Origin: Phycisphaerales bacterium
GTDB lineage: Bacteria > Planctomycetota > Phycisphaerae > Phycisphaerales > SM1A02
NCBI GenBank assembly: GCA_030748455.1
Contig: JASMLY010000076.1
Span: 1 to 48,661, forward strand
DNA length: 48,661 bases
Direction: 5' to 3'
The translations under genes and the position numbers were made by a program. This document shows positions 33,281 to 41,498 of the stretch, in pieces. The notes below the pieces were generated by a model. That model saw nothing but the letters and a program-made list of their open reading frames with translations, did not search any database and was not told the origin of the DNA. The first letter of the stretch is position 1, and every line of letters begins with the position of its first letter.

Positions 33281-36200
33281 CTACCTTTTCCCACCACAAC
33301 ATTTCTTATACTTTTTCCCACTCCCGCAGGGGCATGGTTCATTGCGACCTACTGTCATCGCACCACCCGTAGTTGGATCATCTTTTGATGCCGCCGCAGA
33401 TGCTGCACGAACAGATTGTTCAGAAACTTTTGGTTGTGGTCGTTGTGGAGTTCGCTGGGTAGGTTTTGTGCGTTCTTGTGGTACTTGCTTCTGTTGTTGT
33501 TGTTGTTGTTGTGGTTGAGGCATTCGTACTTGCATTTTTGCTTTAAACACTAAATCGGTAACTCGATCTTGTATATGTTCAAACATCTCATCAAAGAGCC
33601 TTGCCCCTTCACGTTTAAACTCAATTCTCGGGTCTAGTTGGCTAAAAGAACGGAACCCTATTGATTCACGTACTTGATCCATCTGGTGAAGGTGATCTTT
33701 CCACGCACCGTCGAAAATTTGCAACAGTACATTGCGCTCAAGCTGCGCGAGTTCTGCTCGCTGCATTTGATTTATTTTCTTCATTGCAACTGCGAGAGGG
33801 TCTGTTTCTTCGAGCAATTTCTCATCATCTGAGAGCGAGAAGTTCCAATTCGTCCTGAGCCAGTTGTCTATATCGCCGTTACTCTCATCAACGAGTCGTT
33901 GTGCACGGCGCTGTAGTCGCTCGTCGTCCCATCGGCTGGCTTCCTCAAGCAAGAAATTTTTTAACTCTTCTGGATTGTTTGAAGGTAACGTCTGCGGGGT
34001 CCAATCAAGTTCATATTTCAATTTCACCCACTGGCAAAACGCTTCAATTGCTTTGGCAGGATCTTGTTGAAGACGAACGCTCGTCATATCGACCATAAAA
34101 TCAACTGGGTATGTTTTCTCTCGGTTTCTATACGCTGCAAGTGCACGCTCCATCACCAATTCAGTTGCATCTTCAAATTCAATGTCTTCAAGTTCAGATG
34201 CTTCAAACTGGATCTCAAACTTAGCAGTGATCCATTTTGACAACTCTTGCTGCCCATGTTGCTGGACAAGATACGCATCGAGTGGGGAAAGATCGGTTGA
34301 TTGAATTTTCTTCGCTGCAGAATCTTCAATTCTCGAAATGATCTCTTCCCTGCGTAACTCGGTTGCTTCTGTGATCGTCAAGTCACTGTCCCAGGCTGCA
34401 GCAGCCCAATCAACGGCCCCCTTGTAATCCCAGGTTGATTCGTCTCGTTCAGCGATTTTGCCTTCACCCAAATCGATTGTGTCCGGAAGGTATTCCCCAA
34501 TTGTCACCCGAATCACTTCAGCTGATTCGCCTAGTGCATCACGAATAATCAATTTGTGAAGATCCTCCCTGTCTTTTCCAACCATTCGTTCAGCGTCGAT
34601 CGTAACAGAGATATTTTCACGAAGCCATTCTTCTATGCATTTGGCAGAGTAGGAAGGGTCGAGGTAGGTGTACACCGCATCTGAAACCGCCTGTTCTATG
34701 TACTCAAAAATCAATTCACGTATTTCGATTCCTTCAAGCACACGTTGCCGTAAATCATAAAAAACGTGGCGTTGGTGATCCATGACCTCGTCATATTCAA
34801 GGATATTCTTTCGAACAAGGAAATTACGTTCTTCAACTTTACGCTGGGCTTTCGTAATTGCCTTCGTAAGCATGTTGTGCTCGATTGCAACACCTTCTTT
34901 CATGCCCATTTTACTCAGAAGTTGCAGCGTTCTTGGACCTGCAAACATTTTCATCAGGTCATCTTCAAGACTGAGAAAAAATCGAGTTGATCCATTATCA
35001 CCCTGACGTCCGCTGCGTCCACGAAGTTGGTTATCAATTCTACGCGCTTCGTGCCGTTCAGTTGCAACAACATGAAGCCCGCCCATATCTTCGATGTTTT
35101 CATAAAACCGTAGTCGGTGCAACATACACGCACCACTACGATCTAAGTCGTCCATCATTTTCTTTTCACTCATAGAGGAAGCTTTATCTGCTTCTACCCA
35201 CCAACAAAATTTACTCCACCAGTGTTGGAGAAGTTGTTTGAATATCGTCGCGTCTTGCATTTCACTCACTTCAGATTTTTTCAACCCTAGTTCTTTTGGA
35301 GCGATATGACGCATGATTCTCTTGATGACTTCTTCTTCACCTAAATCCGCCGTAACATCTCGTGGGCAAATATTTTGTTTTTTCCAGTGTTCGATCAGGA
35401 GCTCAGGTGTCAATGGGCTGAGTTTGATGTCTGTTCCACGACCTGCCATATTCGTAGCAACAGTTACTGACCCTAGGTTCCCAGCGAATTTTACTATCTC
35501 AGATTCCCGCTCATGCTGCTCTGCGTTTAATACTTCATGAGGAACGTTGTAACGGTTCGTTAGAGCATCGCTCAGTTCTTTTGATTTTTCGACGCTCGTT
35601 GTACCAACAAGTGTTGGTCTCCCAACATCGTGCATCGCATGAATTTCATCAACTGCTGCAACAACTTTGTCTTTTTCAGAAGTAAAAACCAAATCGTTGT
35701 GATCGATTCGCGTAATTGGAACGTTCGTAGGAATCACTATGACATCAAGCGAATAAATTTCATAAAACTCTGTAGCTTCTGTATCTGCAGTTCCTGTCAT
35801 CCCAGCAAGTTTGTCATACAACTTGAAGAAATTTTGAATGGTGATCGTCGCCATCGTCTGAGTTTCTTGCTTGATGGGCACCCCTTCCTTTGCTTCGATC
35901 GCCTGGTGCAAGCCGTCTGACCATTGCCTACCTACCATCTTACGCCCTGTGTTTTGATCAATAATCACGATCGTTTGCTCACCTTTATCATCTGGAGCAA
36001 CGATGTAATCGGCGTCGCGTTTGTACACAGCGTGCGCGCGAATAGATTGCTCTAAGAGGTGCGGCACATCCATATTCTGCCCAACATAAAAGGAGCCTAT
36101 TCCCGCTTCTGTTTGAGCCTGTGCAATACCCTCATGCGTCAAAGTAGATCGTTTCTTATCGAGCTCCAATTCGAAATATTGAACAAATTTATCACGCTTT

Positions 36201-37360
36201 GCTTCTAGGTCTGGCAACATTCCCTTCGCTGCATCCAACTTCTGTTTCATCTCTGGGACCACAGACTTATCCATTGCATTTCGAATATCCCCCTCAAGGC
36301 CACTGATTGTAACGAGACACGTTTGCACAGCTTGATCCGCTTCATCCCAAGGTTTTTGTTTTGCCATGAGATGGCGAGCAAGTCTGTCAGCTAAGTCATA
36401 TCGTGGTTGCTCACTGTGTGCTTGCCCTGAAATGATGAGTGGAGTTCGAGCCTCATCAATAAGTGTGGAATCAACCTCGTCTACGATTGCAATTTCCCGC
36501 TTCTTTTGTACCTGCTCCGCGACTGACAATTTCATATTGTCACGCAGATAATCGAACCCAAACTCTGCTGTTGTGCCGTAAATGACATCACAATGATATG
36601 CAACTTGTTTCAGTTGAGTTGGTTGCATGTGCTGTGGGTGTATTGCTCCAACAGTTAAACCAAGCATACGGAAAAAAGGAAATGTCCAATCCCGATCACG
36701 CTGAACAAGGTAATCGTTCACTGTCACAACATGGACTTGCTTACCAACAAGTGCTGCGAGATAACATGCAAGGGGCGCAACAATCGTTTTCCCTTCACCA
36801 GTTTTCATTTCTGCGATGCGACCTTCGTACAACACAACAGCGCCAATCAATTGCACATCGAACGGACGGGCTCGAAAGGGAGGTTTTGATTGGGGAAACG
36901 CTTTTCGTACTGCCTCATACAACGCAAGTGGAATATCTGCGAATTGCCAAGCAGGAACTGGTTCATTACATCCAAGGAACTCCCCTGTTGGTTTTTGTGG
37001 CTCCATTGCGTCAATGGTCGCTTTTGTTTTGTTATACAACTCTCTAGCTTCTTCATCGAGAATCGATGGATCAAAATCATGCACAGGATCAAAGATGTTT
37101 CGAATCCCAACTGCTCGGTCCATTGCCTCACGAGCTACGGCAAATGCCTCGGGTATCAAGTCAGTTTCAGTTTCTTTTCCGGAAGCTATTCGCTCACGAA
37201 ATTCTTCTGTTTTTGCTCTGAGTTCTTGATCGGTCAGAACTGCTGTTTCAGACTCAAGGGCTGAAACTTGATCAACCAATTTCATGTATCGCTTGACAAG
37301 CCGATCGTTTCGACTGCCAAAGAGTTTTCTACCTACTGCACCTACTACAGGAACGCCCAT
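33281..37360 (-). CDS. secA: SecA preprotein translocase ATPase, greatly enlarged
   Basis: All SecA hallmarks are present: MKTGEGKT at 185-192, VTVNDYLVQRD, YGTTAEFGFDYLRDNM, DEVDSTLIDEARTPLIISG, TGTADTEATEF, ATNMAGRGTDI near 635-645, GGLHVVATERHEARRIDNQLRGRSGRQGD near 760-788, and the zinc-binding tail NEPCPCGSGKKYKKCC. SecA drives secretory proteins through SecYEG. At 1359 residues it is about 450 longer than E. coli SecA (901). Relative to that protein there are extra segments near 87-164, 335-425, 647-757 and across 900-1190, plus a Gln-rich linker near 1283-1290. The promoter TTGTAG-N16-TAAAGT and a GAGGTG 4 nt before the ATG support the start at 37360. Confidence 0.96.
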   Translation of the reverse strand: MGVPVVGAVGRKLFGSRNDRLVKRYMKLVDQVSALESETAVLTDQELRAKTEEFRERIASGKETETDLIPEAFAVAREAMDRAVGIRNIFDPVHDFDPSILDEEARELYNKTKATIDAMEPQKPTGEFLGCNEPVPAWQFADIPLALYEAVRKAFPQSKPPFRARPFDVQLIGAVVLYEGRIAEMKTGEGKTIVAPLACYLAALVGKQVHVVTVNDYLVQRDRDWTFPFFRMLGLTVGAIHPQHMQPTQLKQVAYHCDVIYGTTAEFGFDYLRDNMKLSVAEQVQKKREIAIVDEVDSTLIDEARTPLIISGQAHSEQPRYDLADRLARHLMAKQKPWDEADQAVQTCLVTISGLEGDIRNAMDKSVVPEMKQKLDAAKGMLPDLEAKRDKFVQYFELELDKKRSTLTHEGIAQAQTEAGIGSFYVGQNMDVPHLLEQSIRAHAVYKRDADYIVAPDDKGEQTIVIIDQNTGRKMVGRQWSDGLHQAIEAKEGVPIKQETQTMATITIQNFFKLYDKLAGMTGTADTEATEFYEIYSLDVIVIPTNVPITRIDHNDLVFTSEKDKVVAAVDEIHAMHDVGRPTLVGTTSVEKSKELSDALTNRYNVPHEVLNAEQHERESEIVKFAGNLGSVTVATNMAGRGTDIKLSPLTPELLIEHWKKQNICPRDVTADLGEEEVIKRIMRHIAPKELGLKKSEVSEMQDATIFKQLLQHWWSKFCWWVEADKASSMSEKKMMDDLDRSGACMLHRLRFYENIEDMGGLHVVATERHEARRIDNQLRGRSGRQGDNGSTRFFLSLEDDLMKMFAGPRTLQLLSKMGMKEGVAIEHNMLTKAITKAQRKVEERNFLVRKNILEYDEVMDHQRHVFYDLRQRVLEGIEIRELIFEYIEQAVSDAVYTYLDPSYSAKCIEEWLRENISVTIDAERMVGKDREDLHKLIIRDALGESAEVIRVTIGEYLPDTIDLGEGKIAERDESTWDYKGAVDWAAAAWDSDLTITEATELRREEIISRIEDSAAKKIQSTDLSPLDAYLVQQHGQQELSKWITAKFEIQFEASELEDIEFEDATELVMERALAAYRNREKTYPVDFMVDMTSVRLQQDPAKAIEAFCQWVKLKYELDWTPQTLPSNNPEELKNFLLEEASRWDDERLQRRAQRLVDESNGDIDNWLRTNWNFSLSDDEKLLEETDPLAVAMKKINQMQRAELAQLERNVLLQIFDGAWKDHLHQMDQVRESIGFRSFSQLDPRIEFKREGARLFDEMFEHIQDRVTDLVFKAKMQVRMPQPQQQQQQQKQVPQERTKPTQRTPQRPQPKVSEQSVRAASAAASKDDPTTGGAMTVGRNEPCPCGSGKKYKKCCGGKR
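33491..33517 (-). repeat. CAA/CAG trinucleotide run in secA
   Basis: Seven consecutive glutamine codons (six CAA and one CAG on the coding strand, 33511-33491) follow CAA-CCA. They encode the polyglutamine linker before the C-terminal zinc-binding motif of SecA. Such microsatellites can vary in length between strains. Confidence 0.9.
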
Positions 37361-37400
37361 GCGTCACCTCACTTTTTCTAAAATGGAATTGAATACTGGA

Positions 37401-37428
37401 ACTTTACGGTTGGGAACACCGCCTACAA
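37401..37428 (-). promoter_or_regulatory. Candidate promoter of secA
   Basis: On the minus strand TTGTAG (37428-37423) and TAAAGT (37406-37401) are 16 nt apart. RNA would begin near 37394, about 34 nt before the secA ATG. The boxes lie just after the stop of the small secreted protein gene. Confidence 0.5.
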
Positions 37429-37433
37429 CAAAT

Positions 37434-37703
37434 CTATCGTCTCATCGGTGGAGGTAGATTTTGTAGTTCCATTTGGAGCTCCGAAAGTGCTGGTTCAGAA
37501 TGTGACTCGCAGTACCTCACTGCCTCGCAGTTTCGATATTGAAAATCAAGTGGTTCTAGTTCACCAACAATATGTGTGGACAAACAGCCTACTACAACAG
37601 TGAGCCCTTGCTGAGAAGGCGAAGGCATGGCTAGGGCTGTCGAGCCTAGGCAGCAAACAACCACCAAGAGCAAAGCAAGACGATTTGTTCGTTCATATCG
37701 CAC
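37434..37703 (-). CDS. Small secreted protein of unknown function
   Basis: The 89-residue product starts with a positively charged segment and a hydrophobic core ending in a clear cleavage site (RLALLLVVVCCLGSTALA), so about 60 residues would be released. The mature part is unrecognised; it has three cysteines (GCLST, RNCEAV, YCESH) and a Leu-rich end (ELQMELQNLPPPMRR). The start is GTG 37703; an overlapping ATG at 37696 is in another frame. A TTGGTA-N16-TATAAT promoter ends 6 nt before the GTG, so the mRNA would be leaderless. It precedes secA on the same strand and diverges from the copper ATPase gene. Confidence 0.6.
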   Translation of the reverse strand: MRYERTNRLALLLVVVCCLGSTALAMPSPSQQGLTVVVGCLSTHIVGELEPLDFQYRNCEAVRYCESHSEPALSELQMELQNLPPPMRR

Positions 37704-37709
37704 AGAGGG

Positions 37710-37737
37710 ATTATACCCTTCTTTTTGCCTTTACCAA
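37710..37737 (-). promoter_or_regulatory. Strong promoter giving a leaderless GTG-start mRNA (predicted)
   Basis: On the minus strand TTGGTA (37737-37732) and a perfect TATAAT (37715-37710) are 16 nt apart. The -10 box ends 6 nt before GTG 37703, which places the RNA start at the initiation codon. Confidence 0.6.
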
Positions 37738-37740
37738 AAA

Positions 37741-37763
37741 TATGTTCTGTTGGAACGTATGAT
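37741..37763 (+). promoter_or_regulatory. Inverted repeat and -10-like box before the copper ATPase gene
   Basis: TATGTTC (37741-37747) and GAACGTA (37753-37759) form an inverted repeat with one mismatch around TGTTG. The overlapping TATGAT (37758-37763) could be a -10 box 8 nt from the ATG at 37772; I found no matching -35. A metal-responsive regulator could act here, but the site matches no consensus I can name. Confidence 0.35.
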
Positions 37764-37771
37764 GCCTCACC

Positions 37772-39928
37772 ATGGATCAAATTGAACTCAAGATTGATGA
37801 GATGAACTGTGCTGCGTGCACCGGCAAAGTCGAAAAAGCCCTCTCTGCTGTCGAAGGCGTGGAATCCGTTTCTGTTGCGATCCCCACAGGTCGAGGAACA
37901 GTTACAGGTGTACATCTTGATGGAGCACTGCTTGCCAAGGTAGCAACAAACGCCGGATACCCTGCAACCGTTGTGGATGCTGGTATTGATCCTGCCAAGA
38001 TGGCAACTGAGATAGAACAACGACAACGAAAGAATGCCGCTGACTGGAAGCGAAGGGCAATTCTTGGCGTATCAATTTGGGCACCATTTGAAACACTGCA
38101 CTGGACACATGAGTCGCTCGGGCTTTCTGGACCATGGATACCGTGGATTATGTTTGCAGCATCAACGGTTTCAATGCTTGTAGTAGGTAGTGGATTCTTT
38201 ACCTCTGCCTTCGCTGCTGCAAAACGAATGCAGACGAATATGGACACGTTGATCTCCATCGGCGCATCATCTGCGTATTTCTTTTCACTGTTCGTGTTTA
38301 TCGCAAAAAACTATGGGTACGAAACAGGTCATCCAATGTATTTCATGGAAGCCGCTGCTCTTCTTGCAATCATCAGTATTGGGCATTGGCTTGAAGCAAC
38401 TTCTTCAGCAAAAGCAGGTTCTGCAATCCGTGAGTTACTTCGCATGCAGCCAGACGTTGCTGAGATCATTCATGCAGATGGAACGACGAGTGAAATTGCT
38501 ACTGGAGATGTAGTAGAAGGAATGCGTTTGCTTGTCAGACCAGGAAGTCGTATTCCAGTCGATGGGTTTGTCATAGAAGGTGCAAGCGAAGTTGACGAAT
38601 CAATTGTAACTGGTGAACCACTTCCCGTTGCAAAGCACGTAGGAGATACGCTGATTGCTGGTTCGATGAATACTTCTGGTCAGTTAACCCTTGAGACGAA
38701 TGTTGATGGTAGGCACACGACAGTTTCTAGAATTGCACAACTCGTTACCAACGCGCAATCTAGCAAAGCTGGAATGCAACGCCTTGCTGACAAAGTTGCA
38801 GGCATTTTCGTTCCGATTGTGCTCTTGATCGCAGCAATCACTGTCGTAGGATGGTTCATCGTGGGCGACACCGAAACAGGAATTGTTTCAGCAGTCACAA
38901 TTTTGGTGATTTCTTGTCCATGCGCCCTTGGGCTTGCAACACCAATGGCTGTAATGGTCGCAGCGGGTGAATCGAGTTTGCGTGGCATCTTGGTGAAAGA
39001 CGCAGGGTCACTTGAACTCGCCGGCAAAACAGTAACGTGCATCTTTGATAAGACGGGAACCCTCACCCTTGGTAAACCTGTTGTTGAGCAAGTTCTTCCA
39101 GAAGCGGGGACGACAGAAGACGAACTTATTCGGATTGCAGCTTCAGTCGAATCACCTAGTGAACACCCTATTGCTTCATCGATTCTCAATGAGGCCAATC
39201 GAAGACAACTCGAAGTGCCAATAGTTTCAAACTTCGAAGCATCACCTGGAATTGGCGTGCGTGGTACCGTTGAGGGCAGGAACGTAGCGGTGCTTCGAGA
39301 TGACGCAGCAACATGCCGCGTTGAAGTAGAGGGTACATTTGTTGGTCGAATTTCTGTCACAGATGAATTGCGAGCAGATGCGAAAAATACGGTCCATCGA
39401 TTGGATCAACTTGGTATTGAAGTTCACATGCTATCTGGAGACCGAAGATCCAATGCACTAGCTGTTGCAACACAAGTAGGCATTCATCCAGAGAGAGTCC
39501 ACGCCGAAGCATCTCCAAGCAGCAAAACAGACATTGTTGCCTCCCTTCCAAGACCCTCGATGATGGTCGGAGATGGTATGAACGATGCTGCGGCACTTAC
39601 TGCTTCCGATGTGGGCGTCGCGATCGCATCGGGAACGAATGTTGCAATGGAATCCGCTTCGATCATCATTCCGTCTGATTCGATTGAATCAGCTGCAGAA
39701 TCTGTATCAATTGCTCGGGATACGTTAAAAACAATCAAACAGAACCTCGTTTTCGCGTTTATGTATAACGTCGCGGCAATTCCACTTGCCGCCTTTGGCG
39801 TTCTCGGACCGCACGGCCCATTGATTGCAGCAGCAGCAATGGGTTTTAGTGACATTACTGTGATAGGAAATGCAATTTTACTCAAACGAAAGCTCCGCAT
39901 GCGACGCATGCATACATCGCTGCAATAG
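37772..39928 (+). CDS. copA: Copper-type P1B ATPase (CopA-like)
   Basis: The 718-residue P-type ATPase has one N-terminal heavy-metal-associated domain with MNCAACTGKVEKAL (Cys13 and Cys16) and eight membrane segments. It has the actuator motif TGEP at 280-283, the transport-site CPC at 382-384 in SCPCALGLATPMAVM, the phosphorylation motif DKTGTLTLGKP from Asp426, an SEHPIA motif and GDGMNDAAAL. The late YNVAAIPLAAFG matches the Cu+-ATPase pattern. In the last segment MGFSDITVIGNAILL replaces the usual MxxSS form by M-x-F-S-D. It most likely exports Cu+ from the cytoplasm. No chaperone gene is adjacent; the neighbour upstream is divergent. Confidence 0.9.
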   Translation: MDQIELKIDEMNCAACTGKVEKALSAVEGVESVSVAIPTGRGTVTGVHLDGALLAKVATNAGYPATVVDAGIDPAKMATEIEQRQRKNAADWKRRAILGVSIWAPFETLHWTHESLGLSGPWIPWIMFAASTVSMLVVGSGFFTSAFAAAKRMQTNMDTLISIGASSAYFFSLFVFIAKNYGYETGHPMYFMEAAALLAIISIGHWLEATSSAKAGSAIRELLRMQPDVAEIIHADGTTSEIATGDVVEGMRLLVRPGSRIPVDGFVIEGASEVDESIVTGEPLPVAKHVGDTLIAGSMNTSGQLTLETNVDGRHTTVSRIAQLVTNAQSSKAGMQRLADKVAGIFVPIVLLIAAITVVGWFIVGDTETGIVSAVTILVISCPCALGLATPMAVMVAAGESSLRGILVKDAGSLELAGKTVTCIFDKTGTLTLGKPVVEQVLPEAGTTEDELIRIAASVESPSEHPIASSILNEANRRQLEVPIVSNFEASPGIGVRGTVEGRNVAVLRDDAATCRVEVEGTFVGRISVTDELRADAKNTVHRLDQLGIEVHMLSGDRRSNALAVATQVGIHPERVHAEASPSSKTDIVASLPRPSMMVGDGMNDAAALTASDVGVAIASGTNVAMESASIIIPSDSIESAAESVSIARDTLKTIKQNLVFAFMYNVAAIPLAAFGVLGPHGPLIAAAAMGFSDITVIGNAILLKRKLRMRRMHTSLQ

Positions 39929-39991
39929 AATCTTCAAAAACTACGTTACACTCGTTGCAACCATCTCTACGCACCACTTAGGAGTTTCTTC

Positions 39992-41488
39992 ATGGCTAGT
40001 AGTTCACTAAAAAAGCTCGACTCGAGCACATTTGATGAATGGAAGGCACAACACCTGCTCAATCGTGCGGGGTTTGGAGGGACTCAGAGGCAGATAACTA
40101 TCTTAGCGGGGATGGGGCTCGACAAAGCTGTGGAGTACATGATTGAATATGATCGGGTAAAAGATCCATCTCCTGTAAAGTCAGAAGCGTTTGATAATGA
40201 CATCATGCGACCGCTGAATCAGAGTGAACGGCAAATGGTAAAAACAGCACGTAGAGGCGGGGATGAAGCAACACTCGAAATGTTCAGGCAGGAAAGACAG
40301 CGTCGACAACGTGCAGATCGAAAGCAAGTTTCTGAAATGGAAGAGTGGTGGTTGAAACGAATGATTGAAACTCCACGCCCTCTCGAAGAGAAACTCACCC
40401 TCTTTTGGCATGGACATTTTGCTACAGGCTACCGAACAATTGAAAATAGTTTTCACATGTATCAACAAAATGCTTTTTTCAGAACATTCGCTATGGGGAA
40501 CTTTAAGGAAGACCTCGTTCGCGGAATCGTGCATGATCCTGCAATGATTCAGTACCTCAACAATCATCAAAACCGTAAAGAAGCTCCAAACGAGAATCTT
40601 GCTCGAGAACTCATGGAACTTTTCACCCTTGGTGAAGGCGAGGGGTATACAGAAGATGACATCAAAGAAGGGGCACGAACACTTACAGGATATACATTCG
40701 ATGATGATTCTTTTTCCTTCAACAGAACGCAACACGATACTGGCGTTAAAACTATTTTTGGTCGTCGAGGTCAATTTGATGGTGATGATTTCGTGGATTT
40801 GATTTTCACAAGACCGAGTGTTTCAACTTACATTATCTGGAAGCTCTATCGATTTTTTATTAACGACTTGCCACACGGTCCAACACGTGAAGCAACAAAC
40901 TATGTCAACCAACTTGCAAGTGTGTTTAAGCGGAATAAGTGGAATATTAAAAGCGTCATGAAAGCAATGTTGCTCTCAGAACATTTCTACGATGAACAAA
41001 ATGTTCAAACAATCATCAAGAGCCCCATACAACTCATTGTGCAAGCAATGAGAACAGTAAACCCACCCGATCGTAAAAAATTGTTGCGAACACTGTCACT
41101 CGCTTCAAACCTCATGGGACAAAAATTGTTTGCACCCCCATCTGTGAAGGGATGGGATGGTGGTCGTGCCTGGATCAGTACTTCGACCATGTTTATGCGG
41201 CAAAACACACTTCTCTTTTTGTTAACTGGTCAGCGACCCGATGGCTATGCATGGGATGCTGACTCTACAAAATATGATGCCTTAAGCCTGCTCGGTGCTA
41301 ATACTAGCAGTCCAAAAGTAGCAGTTAGGTACTTACTTACGACGCTCCTTTGTACTCCCAACATCCAACGAGAACGCGAGGAAGCATTGTTAGATTATTT
41401 GAAGACACAACACAACGTTCTCGACAATCAAACGACCACAGGTTTACTTACACTCATCACTTCCATGCCAGAATATCAACTTTGTTGA
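39992..41488 (+). CDS. DUF1800 family protein
   Basis: The 498-residue protein is a DUF1800 member: AQHLLNRAGFGGTQRQI near the N-terminus, then RPLEEKLTLFWHGHFATG, FRTFAMGNFKEDLVRGIVHDPAMIQYLNNHQNRK, PNENLARELMELFTLGEGEGYTEDDIKEGARTLTGY and LFAPPSVKGWDGGRAWISTSTM. The biochemical activity of the family is not established; it is usually encoded beside a DUF1501 protein, as here (10 nt gap). No classic signal peptide is seen. A good Shine-Dalgarno (AGGAG) lies 8 nt before the ATG. Confidence 0.9.
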   Translation: MASSSLKKLDSSTFDEWKAQHLLNRAGFGGTQRQITILAGMGLDKAVEYMIEYDRVKDPSPVKSEAFDNDIMRPLNQSERQMVKTARRGGDEATLEMFRQERQRRQRADRKQVSEMEEWWLKRMIETPRPLEEKLTLFWHGHFATGYRTIENSFHMYQQNAFFRTFAMGNFKEDLVRGIVHDPAMIQYLNNHQNRKEAPNENLARELMELFTLGEGEGYTEDDIKEGARTLTGYTFDDDSFSFNRTQHDTGVKTIFGRRGQFDGDDFVDLIFTRPSVSTYIIWKLYRFFINDLPHGPTREATNYVNQLASVFKRNKWNIKSVMKAMLLSEHFYDEQNVQTIIKSPIQLIVQAMRTVNPPDRKKLLRTLSLASNLMGQKLFAPPSVKGWDGGRAWISTSTMFMRQNTLLFLLTGQRPDGYAWDADSTKYDALSLLGANTSSPKVAVRYLLTTLLCTPNIQREREEALLDYLKTQHNVLDNQTTTGLLTLITSMPEYQLC

Positions 41489-41498
41489 GGATGTACTT

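Noticed and set aside
38680..39360. A 226-codon minus-strand open frame inside copA
   Set aside because: It lies antisense to the actuator and phosphorylation domains of the P-type ATPase and its Ser/Thr/Pro-rich translation resembles nothing.
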